DNA of 64,000 nt. Origin: an uncultured Desulfosarcina sp. (lineage in GTDB: Bacteria > Desulfobacterota > Desulfobacteria > Desulfobacterales > Desulfosarcinaceae). The stretch spans positions 558,001 to 622,000 of the forward strand of contig NZ_OY764190.1 of NCBI RefSeq assembly GCF_963668215.1. Reading direction: 5' to 3'. The notes beneath the pieces were generated by a model that searched no databases, was not told the origin of the DNA, and saw only the letters and a program-made list of their open reading frames with translations. Shown here piece by piece: positions 34,115 through 42,556 of this stretch. The position numbers and the translations under genes were made by a program. Positions within the stretch are counted from its first letter, which is position 1, and every line of letters starts with the position of its first letter.

Positions 34115-35213
34115 CTATGCCTTGTGAGAGAGGAGAACGCCCTCGATAAACACATCGATATCCCCATCCAGCACGCCGTTCACATTGCCAACGTCCAGAC
34201 CGATGCGATGGTCCTTGACCATCTGGTACGGGTGCAGCACATAGGAGCGGATCTGGCTGCCCCAGGCGATTTCGTCCTTGCCGTCGTGAATCTCCTGCAT
34301 CCGCTCGTTCTGTTTGCGCTTTTCCGCCTCGTAAAGCCGCGATTTGAGCACTTTCATGGCCATGTCTTTGTTGCGGTGCTGAGATTTCTCCTGCTGGCAC
34401 TGAACCACGATGCCGGTGGGCAGGTGGGTGATGCGCACGGCGCTGCTGGTCTTGTTGACGTGCTGGCCGCCGGCGCCGCTGGCGCGAAACACATCGATGC
34501 GCAGATCCTTTTCCTCGACATCGATCTCGATGGTGTTGTCCAGCTCCGGATATACGAATACGGAGGCAAAGGAGGTGTGGCGCTTGCCGCTGGCATTGAA
34601 GGGAGAAATTCTCACCAAACGGTGAACGCCGGTTTCCGATTTGAGATAGCCGAAAGCGTACGGGCCGGCGGCGGTAAACGTGACACTCTTGATGCCCGCC
34701 TCGTCACCGGGCTGGAAATCGACGATGGTGGACTTGAACCCCTTGGCTTCCACCCACCGCAGGTACATGCGGAAAAGCATTTCGGCCCAGTCCTGGGCCT
34801 CGGTGCCGCCGGCACCGGCGTTGATGGAAACGATGGCGTTGTTCTGATCGTCCTCCCCGTCGAGCATCATATCCAGGGAGAGCTGGCGCATGCGGCGCCC
34901 CAGCTCGCCAATCTGATCGGACACCTCGTTCAGCGTGCCGGCATCGTCCTCTTCAACGGCCAGTTCCAGCAGGATTCCCGCCTCCTCGAGATCCTTTTCC
35001 AGGCCTTTGAAGGCCTCGATGCGCTGGCTCAATCCCGTGCGCTCCTTTAAAATCGCCGTCGTGGCGTCGGGGTTGTCCCAGAATCCTTCCCGGGCAATTT
35101 CCGCCTCGATTTCCTGCAACCGTTTTTCCTGGCTGCCCAGGTCAAAGATACTCCTTGAGCTGATCGAGTTTCTGTCGATGCTCTTTCAGTGCCTGTTTGG
35201 CTTCACCACTCAT
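34115..35213 (-). CDS. prfB: Peptide chain release factor 2, with programmed +1 frameshift
   Basis: Reads UAA and UGA stops. The frame starts at ATG 35213 ([20 protein letters not shown]...), reaches CTT TGA at codons 23-24, and must shift +1 to continue as [16 protein letters not shown]. The joined product is 365 residues, the E. coli RF2 length. The catalytic GGQ lies in [18 protein letters not shown]. The UGA-recognition region and C-terminal domain are complete. The known feedback loop, in which scarce RF2 raises frameshifting, should therefore operate. It begins 3 bp after the lnt stop, so cotranscription is likely. Confidence 0.96.
35142..35155 (-). promoter_or_regulatory. prfB programmed frameshift signal
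   Basis: AGGAG-TAT-CTT-TGA-C: an SD-like AGGAG sits 3 nt before the slippery CTT and in-frame TGA, matching the classic RF2 recoding site. Confidence 0.95.
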
Positions 35214-35216
35214 CGT

Positions 35217-36851
35217 TTATCTCCTCTTGCCGACCATCCGGTCGACCCAATGTTTCAATTTTTCGGGCAGCGCCGCCGGCATGCCGCCGGATGGAAGAGC
35301 GCCCGTCATCATCCGTTGCCGTATCGCCAGCCCGGCCAACCCGATCAGGCAGAGCAACGCCGGCAGATCGCCGAAGCGGGTGTAGATGCTCGTTTGCCGC
35401 AGTTCGGGAACGTTTTGATCCACCACCGCATCTTCGAACAGGGGGGTTTGGACCACCACCCGGCCAACGGGGTCGATGAACCCGCTGATCCCGGTGTTGG
35501 CACACCGTACCAGGCTGCGCCGGTTCTCGACAGCCCGGAAAACCGCCATTGAAAAGTGCTGGTACGCCGCGCTGGTTCTGCCGAACCAGGCATCGTTGGT
35601 CAGATTGACCAGCATTCCGGCACCGTTTTTGGCCAAAGACCGCGATAAACCCGGAAAGATGATCTCGAAACAGATCTGCACGCCGATAGGCGCCCTGCCT
35701 TCCTTCCAGCCCAGCGTACGGCCCTTCTCACCCGCCGAAAAATCGCCCACCTGGGCCACCATCTTGCCTGCAAAGGACAGGATGCACTTGAAAGGGACGT
35801 ATTCGCCGAAAGGAACCAGATGGACCTTATCATAGCGTGCACCGGCATGACCTTCCGGCGTTACCAGGTGGGCGCTGTTGTAATAGGCCTGCCTGCCTTG
35901 CTCCATGTCCACACTGGGGCTGCCCGCCAACAGGTAGGTGCCCGCCTGACGAACGGCATCGGTCACCATCCGGGTAAGCTTGGGACTGGCCGCAAAGTAA
36001 AAGGGTGTGGCCGTTTCCGGCCAAACCACCAGATCGGGCCGCCGCGAGGCGGCTTCCTGCGTCAGGGCCACATATTTTTTCGTGGTTCCGATCTGAAACG
36101 CCGGATCCCATTTACGGGCCTGATCGATGTTTCCCTGAACAATCGCTACGCGTGCAGTCGGGGCCTTGGCCCTGGCATTGTCCACAGCCTTGATACGGTG
36201 GCTGCCGTAGGTCAGCGCCAAAAGGATTGCCCCGATGGCAAGCACGCCGGCTTTTACGGCCAGCGGTCGTCCCACCGTCTGCCCCTCCCATTTCTTCTCG
36301 GCCAAAAGCAGCAACAGAACGTAAATGGCGGCATTGAAAAGCACCACCAGAAACGTGACGCCGTACACACCAAACATATCGGAGATTTGGATGATATGCA
36401 ACCGATTAAACTGGGAATATCCAACGAGCCCCCAGGGGAAACCGGTCAGCATGAAGCTGCGCAGATATTCGAGTGCCACCCAAAAAACCGGGGCGAGAAT
36501 CACAAGGTGTCCGGGTCGTTGAACGAGACGAACCACGGCCAGCGCAAAGAGCCCCGGATATACGGCAAGGTAGGCGGCCAGAAGCACCAGAAGGGATATG
36601 CACTGCCACCACGGCAGATATCCGTAGGTGCGCATAGTGAACACCACCCAGTACAAAAGGGTCAGGTAGTGGGCCAGGCCGAAAATCCAGCCGACCCGAA
36701 ACGCGCCTCCGCCATCCAAGCCCCGCAGAGAAATCAGAAGAGGCACCAAGGCGATCCAGGCCAGGAGCGAAAATCCCGTCTTGGGAAAGGCCGCGCTCAG
36801 CAAAAGACCGCCGAGGACGGCCGGCAGCCATTTCGATTTAAGATCGGTCAC
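35217..36851 (-). CDS. lnt: Apolipoprotein N-acyltransferase
   Basis: Adds the third acyl chain to lipoproteins in the inner membrane. 544 residues: about eight membrane helices, with a typical GFPWGLVGYSQF motif, then a periplasmic nitrilase domain with the catalytic triad in WPETATPFYF (Glu), YDKVHLVPFGEYVPF (Lys) and QICFEIIFPG (Cys). GTG at 36851 is preferred because GGAAGG precedes it; a frame running to 37127 would overlap the upstream gene by 290 bp. It overlaps that gene's end by 14 bp. Confidence 0.94.
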   Translation of the reverse strand: MTDLKSKWLPAVLGGLLLSAAFPKTGFSLLAWIALVPLLISLRGLDGGGAFRVGWIFGLAHYLTLLYWVVFTMRTYGYLPWWQCISLLVLLAAYLAVYPGLFALAVVRLVQRPGHLVILAPVFWVALEYLRSFMLTGFPWGLVGYSQFNRLHIIQISDMFGVYGVTFLVVLFNAAIYVLLLLLAEKKWEGQTVGRPLAVKAGVLAIGAILLALTYGSHRIKAVDNARAKAPTARVAIVQGNIDQARKWDPAFQIGTTKKYVALTQEAASRRPDLVVWPETATPFYFAASPKLTRMVTDAVRQAGTYLLAGSPSVDMEQGRQAYYNSAHLVTPEGHAGARYDKVHLVPFGEYVPFKCILSFAGKMVAQVGDFSAGEKGRTLGWKEGRAPIGVQICFEIIFPGLSRSLAKNGAGMLVNLTNDAWFGRTSAAYQHFSMAVFRAVENRRSLVRCANTGISGFIDPVGRVVVQTPLFEDAVVDQNVPELRQTSIYTRFGDLPALLCLIGLAGLAIRQRMMTGALPSGGMPAALPEKLKHWVDRMVGKRR

Positions 36852-37383
36852 CGCTGCCTTCCTGTTGGTCAACCGCAGCCTGGAGGTATTCGCGAACGGC
36901 ATGAATGGTATGGGTAAACATTTTGCTGCCGGCCAGGATCGCACAGGCGTCGTCTTTATCCCCGCAAACCTCGGCAAAAGCCGGGCCGACGGCCATGGCC
37001 GGCTGATCGGCCCCGCCGGCGCTGTCCAGGGTGCCGACATAAAAATCAAGGCGCTGCCTGACGGTATCGAAATAGTCGATGTCGGCACCGACGGTAAGCG
37101 ATGCCGAGGAAGAAAGCGTGGCGGCAAACGCCCTGATATTCTCCCAGAAAAGATGGCCGACGGGATCTTTCAGACGGTCGTCGGCCAGAAAGAACGCGAT
37201 CGCCCAACCGACGGAAATGATTCTGAGCAGTTGAATCTCATACTCCAGGGCGACCCGTTTCGCCTGCATCGTCGGCGGCAGGGAATTCAGGATCGCCTGC
37301 ATGTCTCCCCGGTCGATGGCAAATTGAAAAAGCTGCTCACCGGCACGGGTGACCAGCGCATCTGTACTCTCGATAGCGTTCAT
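36838..37383 (-). CDS. Unrecognised soluble protein upstream of lnt (181 aa)
   Basis: I do not recognise this family. The sequence is largely helical (TDALVTRAGEQLFQFAIDRGDMQAIL...), has no signal peptide, and contains a hydrophobic helix LLRIISVGWAIAFFLAD that may be buried rather than membrane-spanning. ATG at 37383 is chosen; an in-frame start 24 bp upstream is possible. Overlap with lnt by 14 bp implies coupling. It appears to be the first gene of the lnt-prfB-thiE series. Confidence 0.65.
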   Translation of the reverse strand: MNAIESTDALVTRAGEQLFQFAIDRGDMQAILNSLPPTMQAKRVALEYEIQLLRIISVGWAIAFFLADDRLKDPVGHLFWENIRAFAATLSSSASLTVGADIDYFDTVRQRLDFYVGTLDSAGGADQPAMAVGPAFAEVCGDKDDACAILAGSKMFTHTIHAVREYLQAAVDQQEGSGDRS

Positions 37384-37717
37384 ACATCCTTCCCGCCGGC
37401 ATCGCAAACCCCCGTTTTCGGTCCCACCGGCTCAAGAAACCAAAGGCAACGCCTTTTTTCGGGCGCTGCCTTCCGACCGGTGCGAAGCGCTGTGCGACGA
37501 TCCCCCGAAACCGCCTGATTCACTGGTCGTCAAACGAAAACACGCCAACTTTAAATCACCAAAGATAGCAAGTCAAGACGGGAGCCGCCGTGTTCAAAGC
37601 TTGTATTTCGTTCGTTTTCATGGGATGAGGGGCGAACGGTCCGTCCGGGCCGGCACGAACGGCCCTACGGGCCGGTCGCCATCAACCTACGAATGCGATT
37701 TTGCGGAAAGGCTGCCT
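37384..37717. other. 334-bp gap between divergent genes
   Basis: No gene is seen. It should hold promoters for the lnt series on the minus strand and for the outer-membrane protein on the plus strand. An open frame through it on the plus strand merely extends the barrel gene upstream of its signal peptide. Confidence 0.5.
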
Positions 37718-38728
37718 ATGCGACTCTTTGCCACAGTGGTGATGATCGGACTGCTCCTTTTTTCTCCTGCTTCGCCTGTATGCTCCCAACAGCCGGAAAC
37801 GGACCCTCCGGAACCGGCGGAAAATCCGGCAATGGCCTCTCCCCTGTTGAACTGGGCAGCCAGCACCTTCGAGCTTTCCGCAGGATACCGCACCGACAAC
37901 CTGAAATGGAGCATCGCCGGCAACTTGCAGGGCCAGAATCCCACCGTGCGCAGCGAACTCAAGTGGTCCAGTGTCCGAATTTACCAACTCAACCTGTCCA
38001 ACCGTACCGTCATCAAGGATCGATTCTATGTCCGCGGCAACCTGAACTATGGAACGGTCGCCTCGGGAAACAATCGGGACTCGGATTACGACGGCGACAA
38101 CCGCACCCTGGAGTTTTCCCGTTCGACCAATTCGGTGGACGGCAACAACGTGTGGGATGGGTCCATCGGCATCGGTCCCCGTTTCACGTTCTTTGACGAC
38201 ACCCTGGCGATCAGCCCGCTGGTTGGCTATGCCGTTTCGGAGCAGGACCTGAATATCGTGGACGGCTACCAGGCACTTTCTTCCCCCACCACGCCGCCCG
38301 TCGGCCCTATCGCCAATCTGGACAGCCGTTACGAAACCCATTGGGAAGGTCCCTGGATCGGCGTAGATCTCATGGTGTCGATTCCATGCAAGCAGGGCTC
38401 GTTTACCCGTATCGGCATCCTGTTCAGCGGCGAGATGCATTGGTTCGATTACGATGCCGAGGCCAACTGGAATCTGCGGGACGAGTATCGCCATCCGATC
38501 AGCTTTACCCACGAGGCGGAAGGATGCGGCTATCGGGTCGGGGCCAAAATGCTGTTCGAAACGCAGGGTCGCTGGGGAATGCATGCCGGCATGAATGTGC
38601 AGGAAATGACCACCGATTCGGGTCTGGACCGCATCTTTTACGCCGACGGCAGCACCGGCGACACACGGCTGAATGAAGTCCGGTGGCGTTCGTTCACTTT
38701 CGAAGCCGGTGTTTCCTATCGGTTTTAA
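37718..38728 (+). CDS. Predicted outer-membrane beta-barrel protein
   Basis: 336 residues. The signal peptide (RLFATVVMIGLLLFSPASPVCSQ) defines the start. The mature protein alternates polar and aromatic residues in ~10-residue strands (FELSAGYRTDNLKWSIAG, FYVRGNLNYGTVASG, SIGIGPRFTFFDDTLAISPLVGYAVS) and ends in SYRF, the terminal phenylalanine expected for BAM-assembled barrels. The pattern is like small omptin- or OmpA-sized barrels of 8-12 strands. No enzyme residues are recognised, so the role is open. It is monocistronic, facing the asd terminator. Confidence 0.75.
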   Translation: MRLFATVVMIGLLLFSPASPVCSQQPETDPPEPAENPAMASPLLNWAASTFELSAGYRTDNLKWSIAGNLQGQNPTVRSELKWSSVRIYQLNLSNRTVIKDRFYVRGNLNYGTVASGNNRDSDYDGDNRTLEFSRSTNSVDGNNVWDGSIGIGPRFTFFDDTLAISPLVGYAVSEQDLNIVDGYQALSSPTTPPVGPIANLDSRYETHWEGPWIGVDLMVSIPCKQGSFTRIGILFSGEMHWFDYDAEANWNLRDEYRHPISFTHEAEGCGYRVGAKMLFETQGRWGMHAGMNVQEMTTDSGLDRIFYADGSTGDTRLNEVRWRSFTFEAGVSYRF

Positions 38729-38800
38729 CCGTATGGCAGAATGAAACGGCTCCCTGCGACGCCGGCACGATTTGCCGAATTTTGCCGCAGCACAAAAAAA

Positions 38801-38831
38801 AGCTCCTCAAACCGTTGGAGATTGAGGAGCT
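38801..38831 (-). terminator. Intrinsic terminator downstream of asd
   Basis: AGCTCCTCAA (38801-38810) and TTGAGGAGCT (38822-38831) form a 10-bp stem; on the minus strand it leads into a run of eight T residues. Confidence 0.85.
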
Positions 38832-38976
38832 GACGAAAAGAAACGCACCCAATTGAGAGGGATCATACAGCAACGGGGAGAAAACACAACCCTCAAAAAA
38901 CATAACTTTATACGCTATCAAAATACGTGGTTTTTAGAAAGCGGATCGATTCCATTGAAATCGCGTCAACATGCGA

Positions 38977-40098
38977 TCACCCTGCCAAATTGCCGAGGAT
39001 AATGTTCAGCACCCGTCGCAGCGGCTCGGCAGCCCCCCACAACAACTGATCCCCCACGGTGAACAGGGTCAGGTACTCCGGTCCCAGGTTCATTTTACGG
39101 ATGCGGCCCACAGGTACGGTCAGCGTCCCGGAAACCGCCGCCGGGCTGAGCTGTGCCAGCGTGGCGGCCTTGTCGTTGGGAACCACCGCCACCCAGTCGT
39201 TGGCCGAGGCGATGGCTTCTTCGATGGTTTCCGGGGGGATTGCCTCGGTGAGCTTGATCGTCAGGGCCTGGCTGTGGCAGCGCATGGCGCCGACGCGGAC
39301 ACATTGCCCGTCGATGGGAATCGGGCGGTCGGACCGTCCGAGAATTTTATTGGTCTCCGCGATCCCCTTCCACTCCTCACGGGTTTGCCCGTTGTCCATG
39401 GCCCGATCGATCCAGGGAATCAGGCTGGCCGCCAGCGGGGCACCGAAATACTGCGTGGGGAAATCCGTGTCGGCCAGGGTTTGGGAAATCCGCTGATCGA
39501 TGTCCAGAATAGACGCCGCCGGATCATGCAGCAGGTCCTTGCTCTTTTCGCCCAGCACCCCCATCTGCTGCACCAGTTCCCGCATGTTGTTGGCACCGGC
39601 CCCCGAAGCACTCTGATAGGTCATGGAAGTCAGCCACTCGACCCAGTTTCGGGCGAACAGACCACCGACGGCCATCAGCATCAGCGAAACCGTGCAGTTG
39701 CCGCCGATAAAATCCTTGACGCCATCGTCCAGCGCCCGGTCGATCACGTGCCGGTTGACAGGGTCGAGGACGATGACGCTGTTCTCTTTCATTCGCAGGG
39801 TCGAGGCGGCGTCGACCCAATAGCCGCGCCAGCCCTTCTGCCGAAGCACCGGATGGATTCGCTCCGTATAACCGCCCCCCTGGCAGGAAACGATGACCTC
39901 CATTTCGGCCAGTTTATCCAGGTCGTTGGCATCCAGGACCGGCTGTACGACCCCATCGACCTCCGGCCCGTCTTTTCCTGCCTGCGAGGTTGAGAAAAAG
40001 ACGGGCTCAAAGGCCGAAAAATCGTCTTCACTTCGCATGCGGTCCATGAGAACCGAACCCACCATTCCCCGCCATCCGACAATCCCAACGCTGACCAT
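38977..40098 (-). CDS. asd: Aspartate-semialdehyde dehydrogenase
   Basis: NADPH-dependent reduction of aspartyl phosphate, feeding lysine, diaminopimelate, methionine and threonine synthesis. 373 residues of the E. coli-type: VGIVGWRGMVGSVLMDRM dinucleotide site, VSCQGGGYTERIHP, active-site cysteine in IGGNCTVSLMLMAVGG, and a MTYQSASGAGANNMREL segment. ATG at 40098 gives the family's N-terminus; a start at 40134 would add 12 non-conserved residues. The gap upstream (40099-40221) holds a degenerate copy of the interior of the 24424 repeat. Confidence 0.95.
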   Translation of the reverse strand: MVSVGIVGWRGMVGSVLMDRMRSEDDFSAFEPVFFSTSQAGKDGPEVDGVVQPVLDANDLDKLAEMEVIVSCQGGGYTERIHPVLRQKGWRGYWVDAASTLRMKENSVIVLDPVNRHVIDRALDDGVKDFIGGNCTVSLMLMAVGGLFARNWVEWLTSMTYQSASGAGANNMRELVQQMGVLGEKSKDLLHDPAASILDIDQRISQTLADTDFPTQYFGAPLAASLIPWIDRAMDNGQTREEWKGIAETNKILGRSDRPIPIDGQCVRVGAMRCHSQALTIKLTEAIPPETIEEAIASANDWVAVVPNDKAATLAQLSPAAVSGTLTVPVGRIRKMNLGPEYLTLFTVGDQLLWGAAEPLRRVLNIILGNLAG

Positions 40099-40221
40099 TG
40101 GCAACCGACTCCTTTTTAATGCTATCCGGAACACTTGTTAACGTTTGCGACTTCGCAAGAACCCGATCCCTGCGTTACGCTTCATCTCTCGTCGCCGCTT
40201 CGGTTGTCAAGGGATTTTCCT

Positions 40222-41046
40222 TCAGAATGCCTCGGGCATCCCCGTCCAGCGGTCCGAAAAAAATTGCGCCAGCGTTTTTAAAAACAGCTTCGGTGCTTCC
40301 ACCGGAATCGAGTGACCGGCATCCCGGACAACCAGATGCCTGCCGCCGCTCTTCTCGGCCACCTCGGCGGCGCCGGCGGCACTCACCAGCGGATCGTCCG
40401 CACCGGACATCACCAGCAAGGGGATGTCCAATTTTTTAAGCATGGACCTCAGCCGCGGATATTCGCTCATGGCCGACAAATGGGCCAGCAGGGCGGGGCC
40501 CCGGTTGCGGCGGACAATGGTTTTGGCAACGCGTTCCAGTTGCTTGCTGTTGTGGTTTAAAAACGCCTCTCCGAAAACATGCGGCAGGACCGCGTCGACC
40601 ATGGGTTCGATGCCGCCGGTTTGAACGATGGACCGCCAGGACCGGACGATCAGCCGGGCACGAATCGTCGGGCGGATGCCGATGGAGCATAACACCATCC
40701 GGCTGACCGCTTCCGGGTTGCGCCGGGCCATGGCATAGGCCAGCAGGGCGCCGTGGCTCAACCCCACCAGGTTGACCGGTCCGACGGCAAGATGATCGAG
40801 CAGCGCCGTCAGGTCCTCCAGGTGCAAATCCAGGCTGAGGGACAGCGCCCCGAGTTCGCTTTCCCCCTGCCCTCTGGCATCGTAGAGCAGTGAACGGAAT
40901 TCTGGCTTGAGCGAACCGGCGATCGCCTTCCAGTACATAGTCGTCTGCAGGGTGCCGTTCAAAAAGACCACCACCGGCCGGGCCAACTCGAAGCCTACGG
41001 TTTCGTAGTAAAGGCTGCATCCGTCACGGGTTCTGAAATAAGCCAT
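40222..41046 (-). CDS. Alpha/beta hydrolase
   Basis: 274 residues. The nucleophile elbow is VGLSHGAL, the oxyanion strand is VVFLNGTLQTTMYW and the acid/histidine pair lies in VMSGADDP and DAGHSIPVEAP. Close to BioH, MenH and 3-oxoadipate enol-lactonase-like hydrolases; the substrate is not evident. It appears to stand alone on the minus strand, upstream of asd with a 123-bp gap. Confidence 0.85.
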   Translation of the reverse strand: MAYFRTRDGCSLYYETVGFELARPVVVFLNGTLQTTMYWKAIAGSLKPEFRSLLYDARGQGESELGALSLSLDLHLEDLTALLDHLAVGPVNLVGLSHGALLAYAMARRNPEAVSRMVLCSIGIRPTIRARLIVRSWRSIVQTGGIEPMVDAVLPHVFGEAFLNHNSKQLERVAKTIVRRNRGPALLAHLSAMSEYPRLRSMLKKLDIPLLVMSGADDPLVSAAGAAEVAEKSGGRHLVVRDAGHSIPVEAPKLFLKTLAQFFSDRWTGMPEAF

Positions 41047-41354
41047 GTCGTGTTCTCTCCCCTCTAATCAGGCCGGAGAGACTATATACCACAGTTCTGC
41101 ATTTTGACGAAATCGCTCCTTTTTGTTTTTGACAAACGGCGCTTTCGATCCCATCGTATTGAACAAAAGAAAAAATGGCGCACATTTGGTTCTAACAAAT
41201 GTGGGTTAGATTCGGTCATGGAAGAAACGCGCTGCCGATCGGTTTTCCGTTGCACCGGGCCGATAAATCCGGAGGAAACCGAACAAAGACTTGTAAACCG
41301 ATATCAACGCGTTTAGACTGTTTTTTATCGAAATAAATCAAAGGAGCACGCATT
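41047..41354. other. 308-bp gap with no supported gene
   Basis: An open frame at 41104-41316 has no SD or recognisable product and is not annotated. The stretch should carry divergent promoters for the hydrolase and the zinc-ribbon gene; no clear -35/-10 pair was identified. Confidence 0.5.
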
Positions 41355-41711
41355 ATGTCCACCCGGTTCTACTGCAACAGCGAAAACTGCACCCATGGAG
41401 ACAAAGGGCCGTTCGTTCTCGAACTTGCTCATGAGGCCGTAATGGACGGCAACAACATGGCCACCATCTTCTGCCCCCGATGCGGCAAGCCCATGAAACA
41501 ATTGCCGCCGGCGCCGGAAGGCGCCACCCAGATGCATCGTTTTTATTGTTACAACGAAATCTGCAGCGGAAATGGAGACGATCCGTTTTTCATCGATCTC
41601 CCGGAAGAAGCGATCATGGACAATCATAACATGGCCGCCATCTTCTGTCCCAAATGCGGCAAAGAGATGAGTTCCTTGGGCCAGGCCGTTAAAGGAGCCG
41701 TCAATTATTGA
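41355..41711 (+). CDS. Duplicated zinc-ribbon-like protein (118 aa)
   Basis: Two tandem copies of a ~55-residue unit: RFYCNSENC...GPFVLELAHEAVMDGNNMATIFCPRCGKPM and RFYCYNEIC...DPFFIDLPEEAIMDNHNMAAIFCPKCGKEM. Each carries CxxxxC and CPxCG pairs able to bind one zinc. No nucleic-acid or enzyme domain follows. The duplication and even spacing suggest a metal-stabilised binding module, function unknown. AAAGGAG precedes the ATG. It lies upstream of sensor-type genes, but no link is evident. Confidence 0.75.
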   Translation: MSTRFYCNSENCTHGDKGPFVLELAHEAVMDGNNMATIFCPRCGKPMKQLPPAPEGATQMHRFYCYNEICSGNGDDPFFIDLPEEAIMDNHNMAAIFCPKCGKEMSSLGQAVKGAVNY

Positions 41712-41774
41712 AGACGGCCCTCTAAAACCTTTTGATTCCGGCACGCGAGACCCGTTGAACAGGTGGTTCCCGTC

Positions 41775-42551
41775 ATGTCGATCAGGATAAAAATACTTTT
41801 CGCATTGTTTTTACTCTTCGCGGCGGAGGAGCCCGCCAGGAGTCAGGATGCCGTCAAATGGGTCTTCACCGACTATCCGCCGGCAAATTTTAGAACGGAA
41901 AAAGGGGATTTTTCCGGTTTTTTCTATGATATTGTCATGGAAGTGTTCCAACAGAGATTGGGTATCCGTGTCGATATTTCCGTCTACCCCTGGAAGCGCT
42001 GTCAGCGGATGGTCGAATGCGGCGAGGCGGATATCATGGTAACCATCCCTACACCGGAGCGAAAACAATATTCAGTGACCCACAGTCGACCCATCTGGAT
42101 CAAGCGCCGTATTCTCTATACCTATCGAGAACACCCCAGGATTCATGAAATCAATCTGATCAATGGTCTAGCGTCCATCAAGAAAGGCGGCTATCGGGTC
42201 GTTTCCTATCTTGGCAACGGTTGGACGGAAAAAGACGTTCAGGGGATCGATATCCCCGTTACCTTTGCCACGACCGTGGACAACATGTACCGCATGCTGG
42301 CAGCCAAACGAGGAGATCTGATCATCGAGGAAAAAGTCCTGGCCGCCCCCCATATCGTCGATTTGGGACTTTCCAAAAAAATTGTGGAAACCAACGGTGT
42401 CGGCTCCGAAAGCGGTTTTCATATCCTGATCGGCAAAAAATCGGCCTATGCCTCCTTGATCCAAGCCCTTGACCGGGAGATTGAAGACATGCGAAAACAG
42501 GGACGCTTGGAAGAGATCTTCCGAAGCTATCTTTTTTCCCAGAGCAACTGA
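41775..42551 (+). CDS. Periplasmic solute-binding protein (SBP_bac_3 family)
   Basis: 258 residues from the ATG at 41775 (a GTG four codons earlier is possible). A signal peptide (LFALFLLFAAEEPARSQ) is followed by the type-3 SBP fold: VFTDYPPANF, DIVMEVFQQRLGIRVDISVYPWKRC and the hinge GEADIMVTIPTPERKQY. Transporter genes are absent. It lies 5 bp before a fusion protein whose own N-terminus is a similar domain, so it probably serves signalling rather than uptake. Confidence 0.85.
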   Translation: MSIRIKILFALFLLFAAEEPARSQDAVKWVFTDYPPANFRTEKGDFSGFFYDIVMEVFQQRLGIRVDISVYPWKRCQRMVECGEADIMVTIPTPERKQYSVTHSRPIWIKRRILYTYREHPRIHEINLINGLASIKKGGYRVVSYLGNGWTEKDVQGIDIPVTFATTVDNMYRMLAAKRGDLIIEEKVLAAPHIVDLGLSKKIVETNGVGSESGFHILIGKKSAYASLIQALDREIEDMRKQGRLEEIFRSYLFSQSN

Positions 42552-42556
42552 ACCGG

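Noticed and set aside
41104..41316. 70-codon frame upstream of the zinc-ribbon gene
   Set aside because: No SD, odd composition, no homologous family recognised; probably chance.
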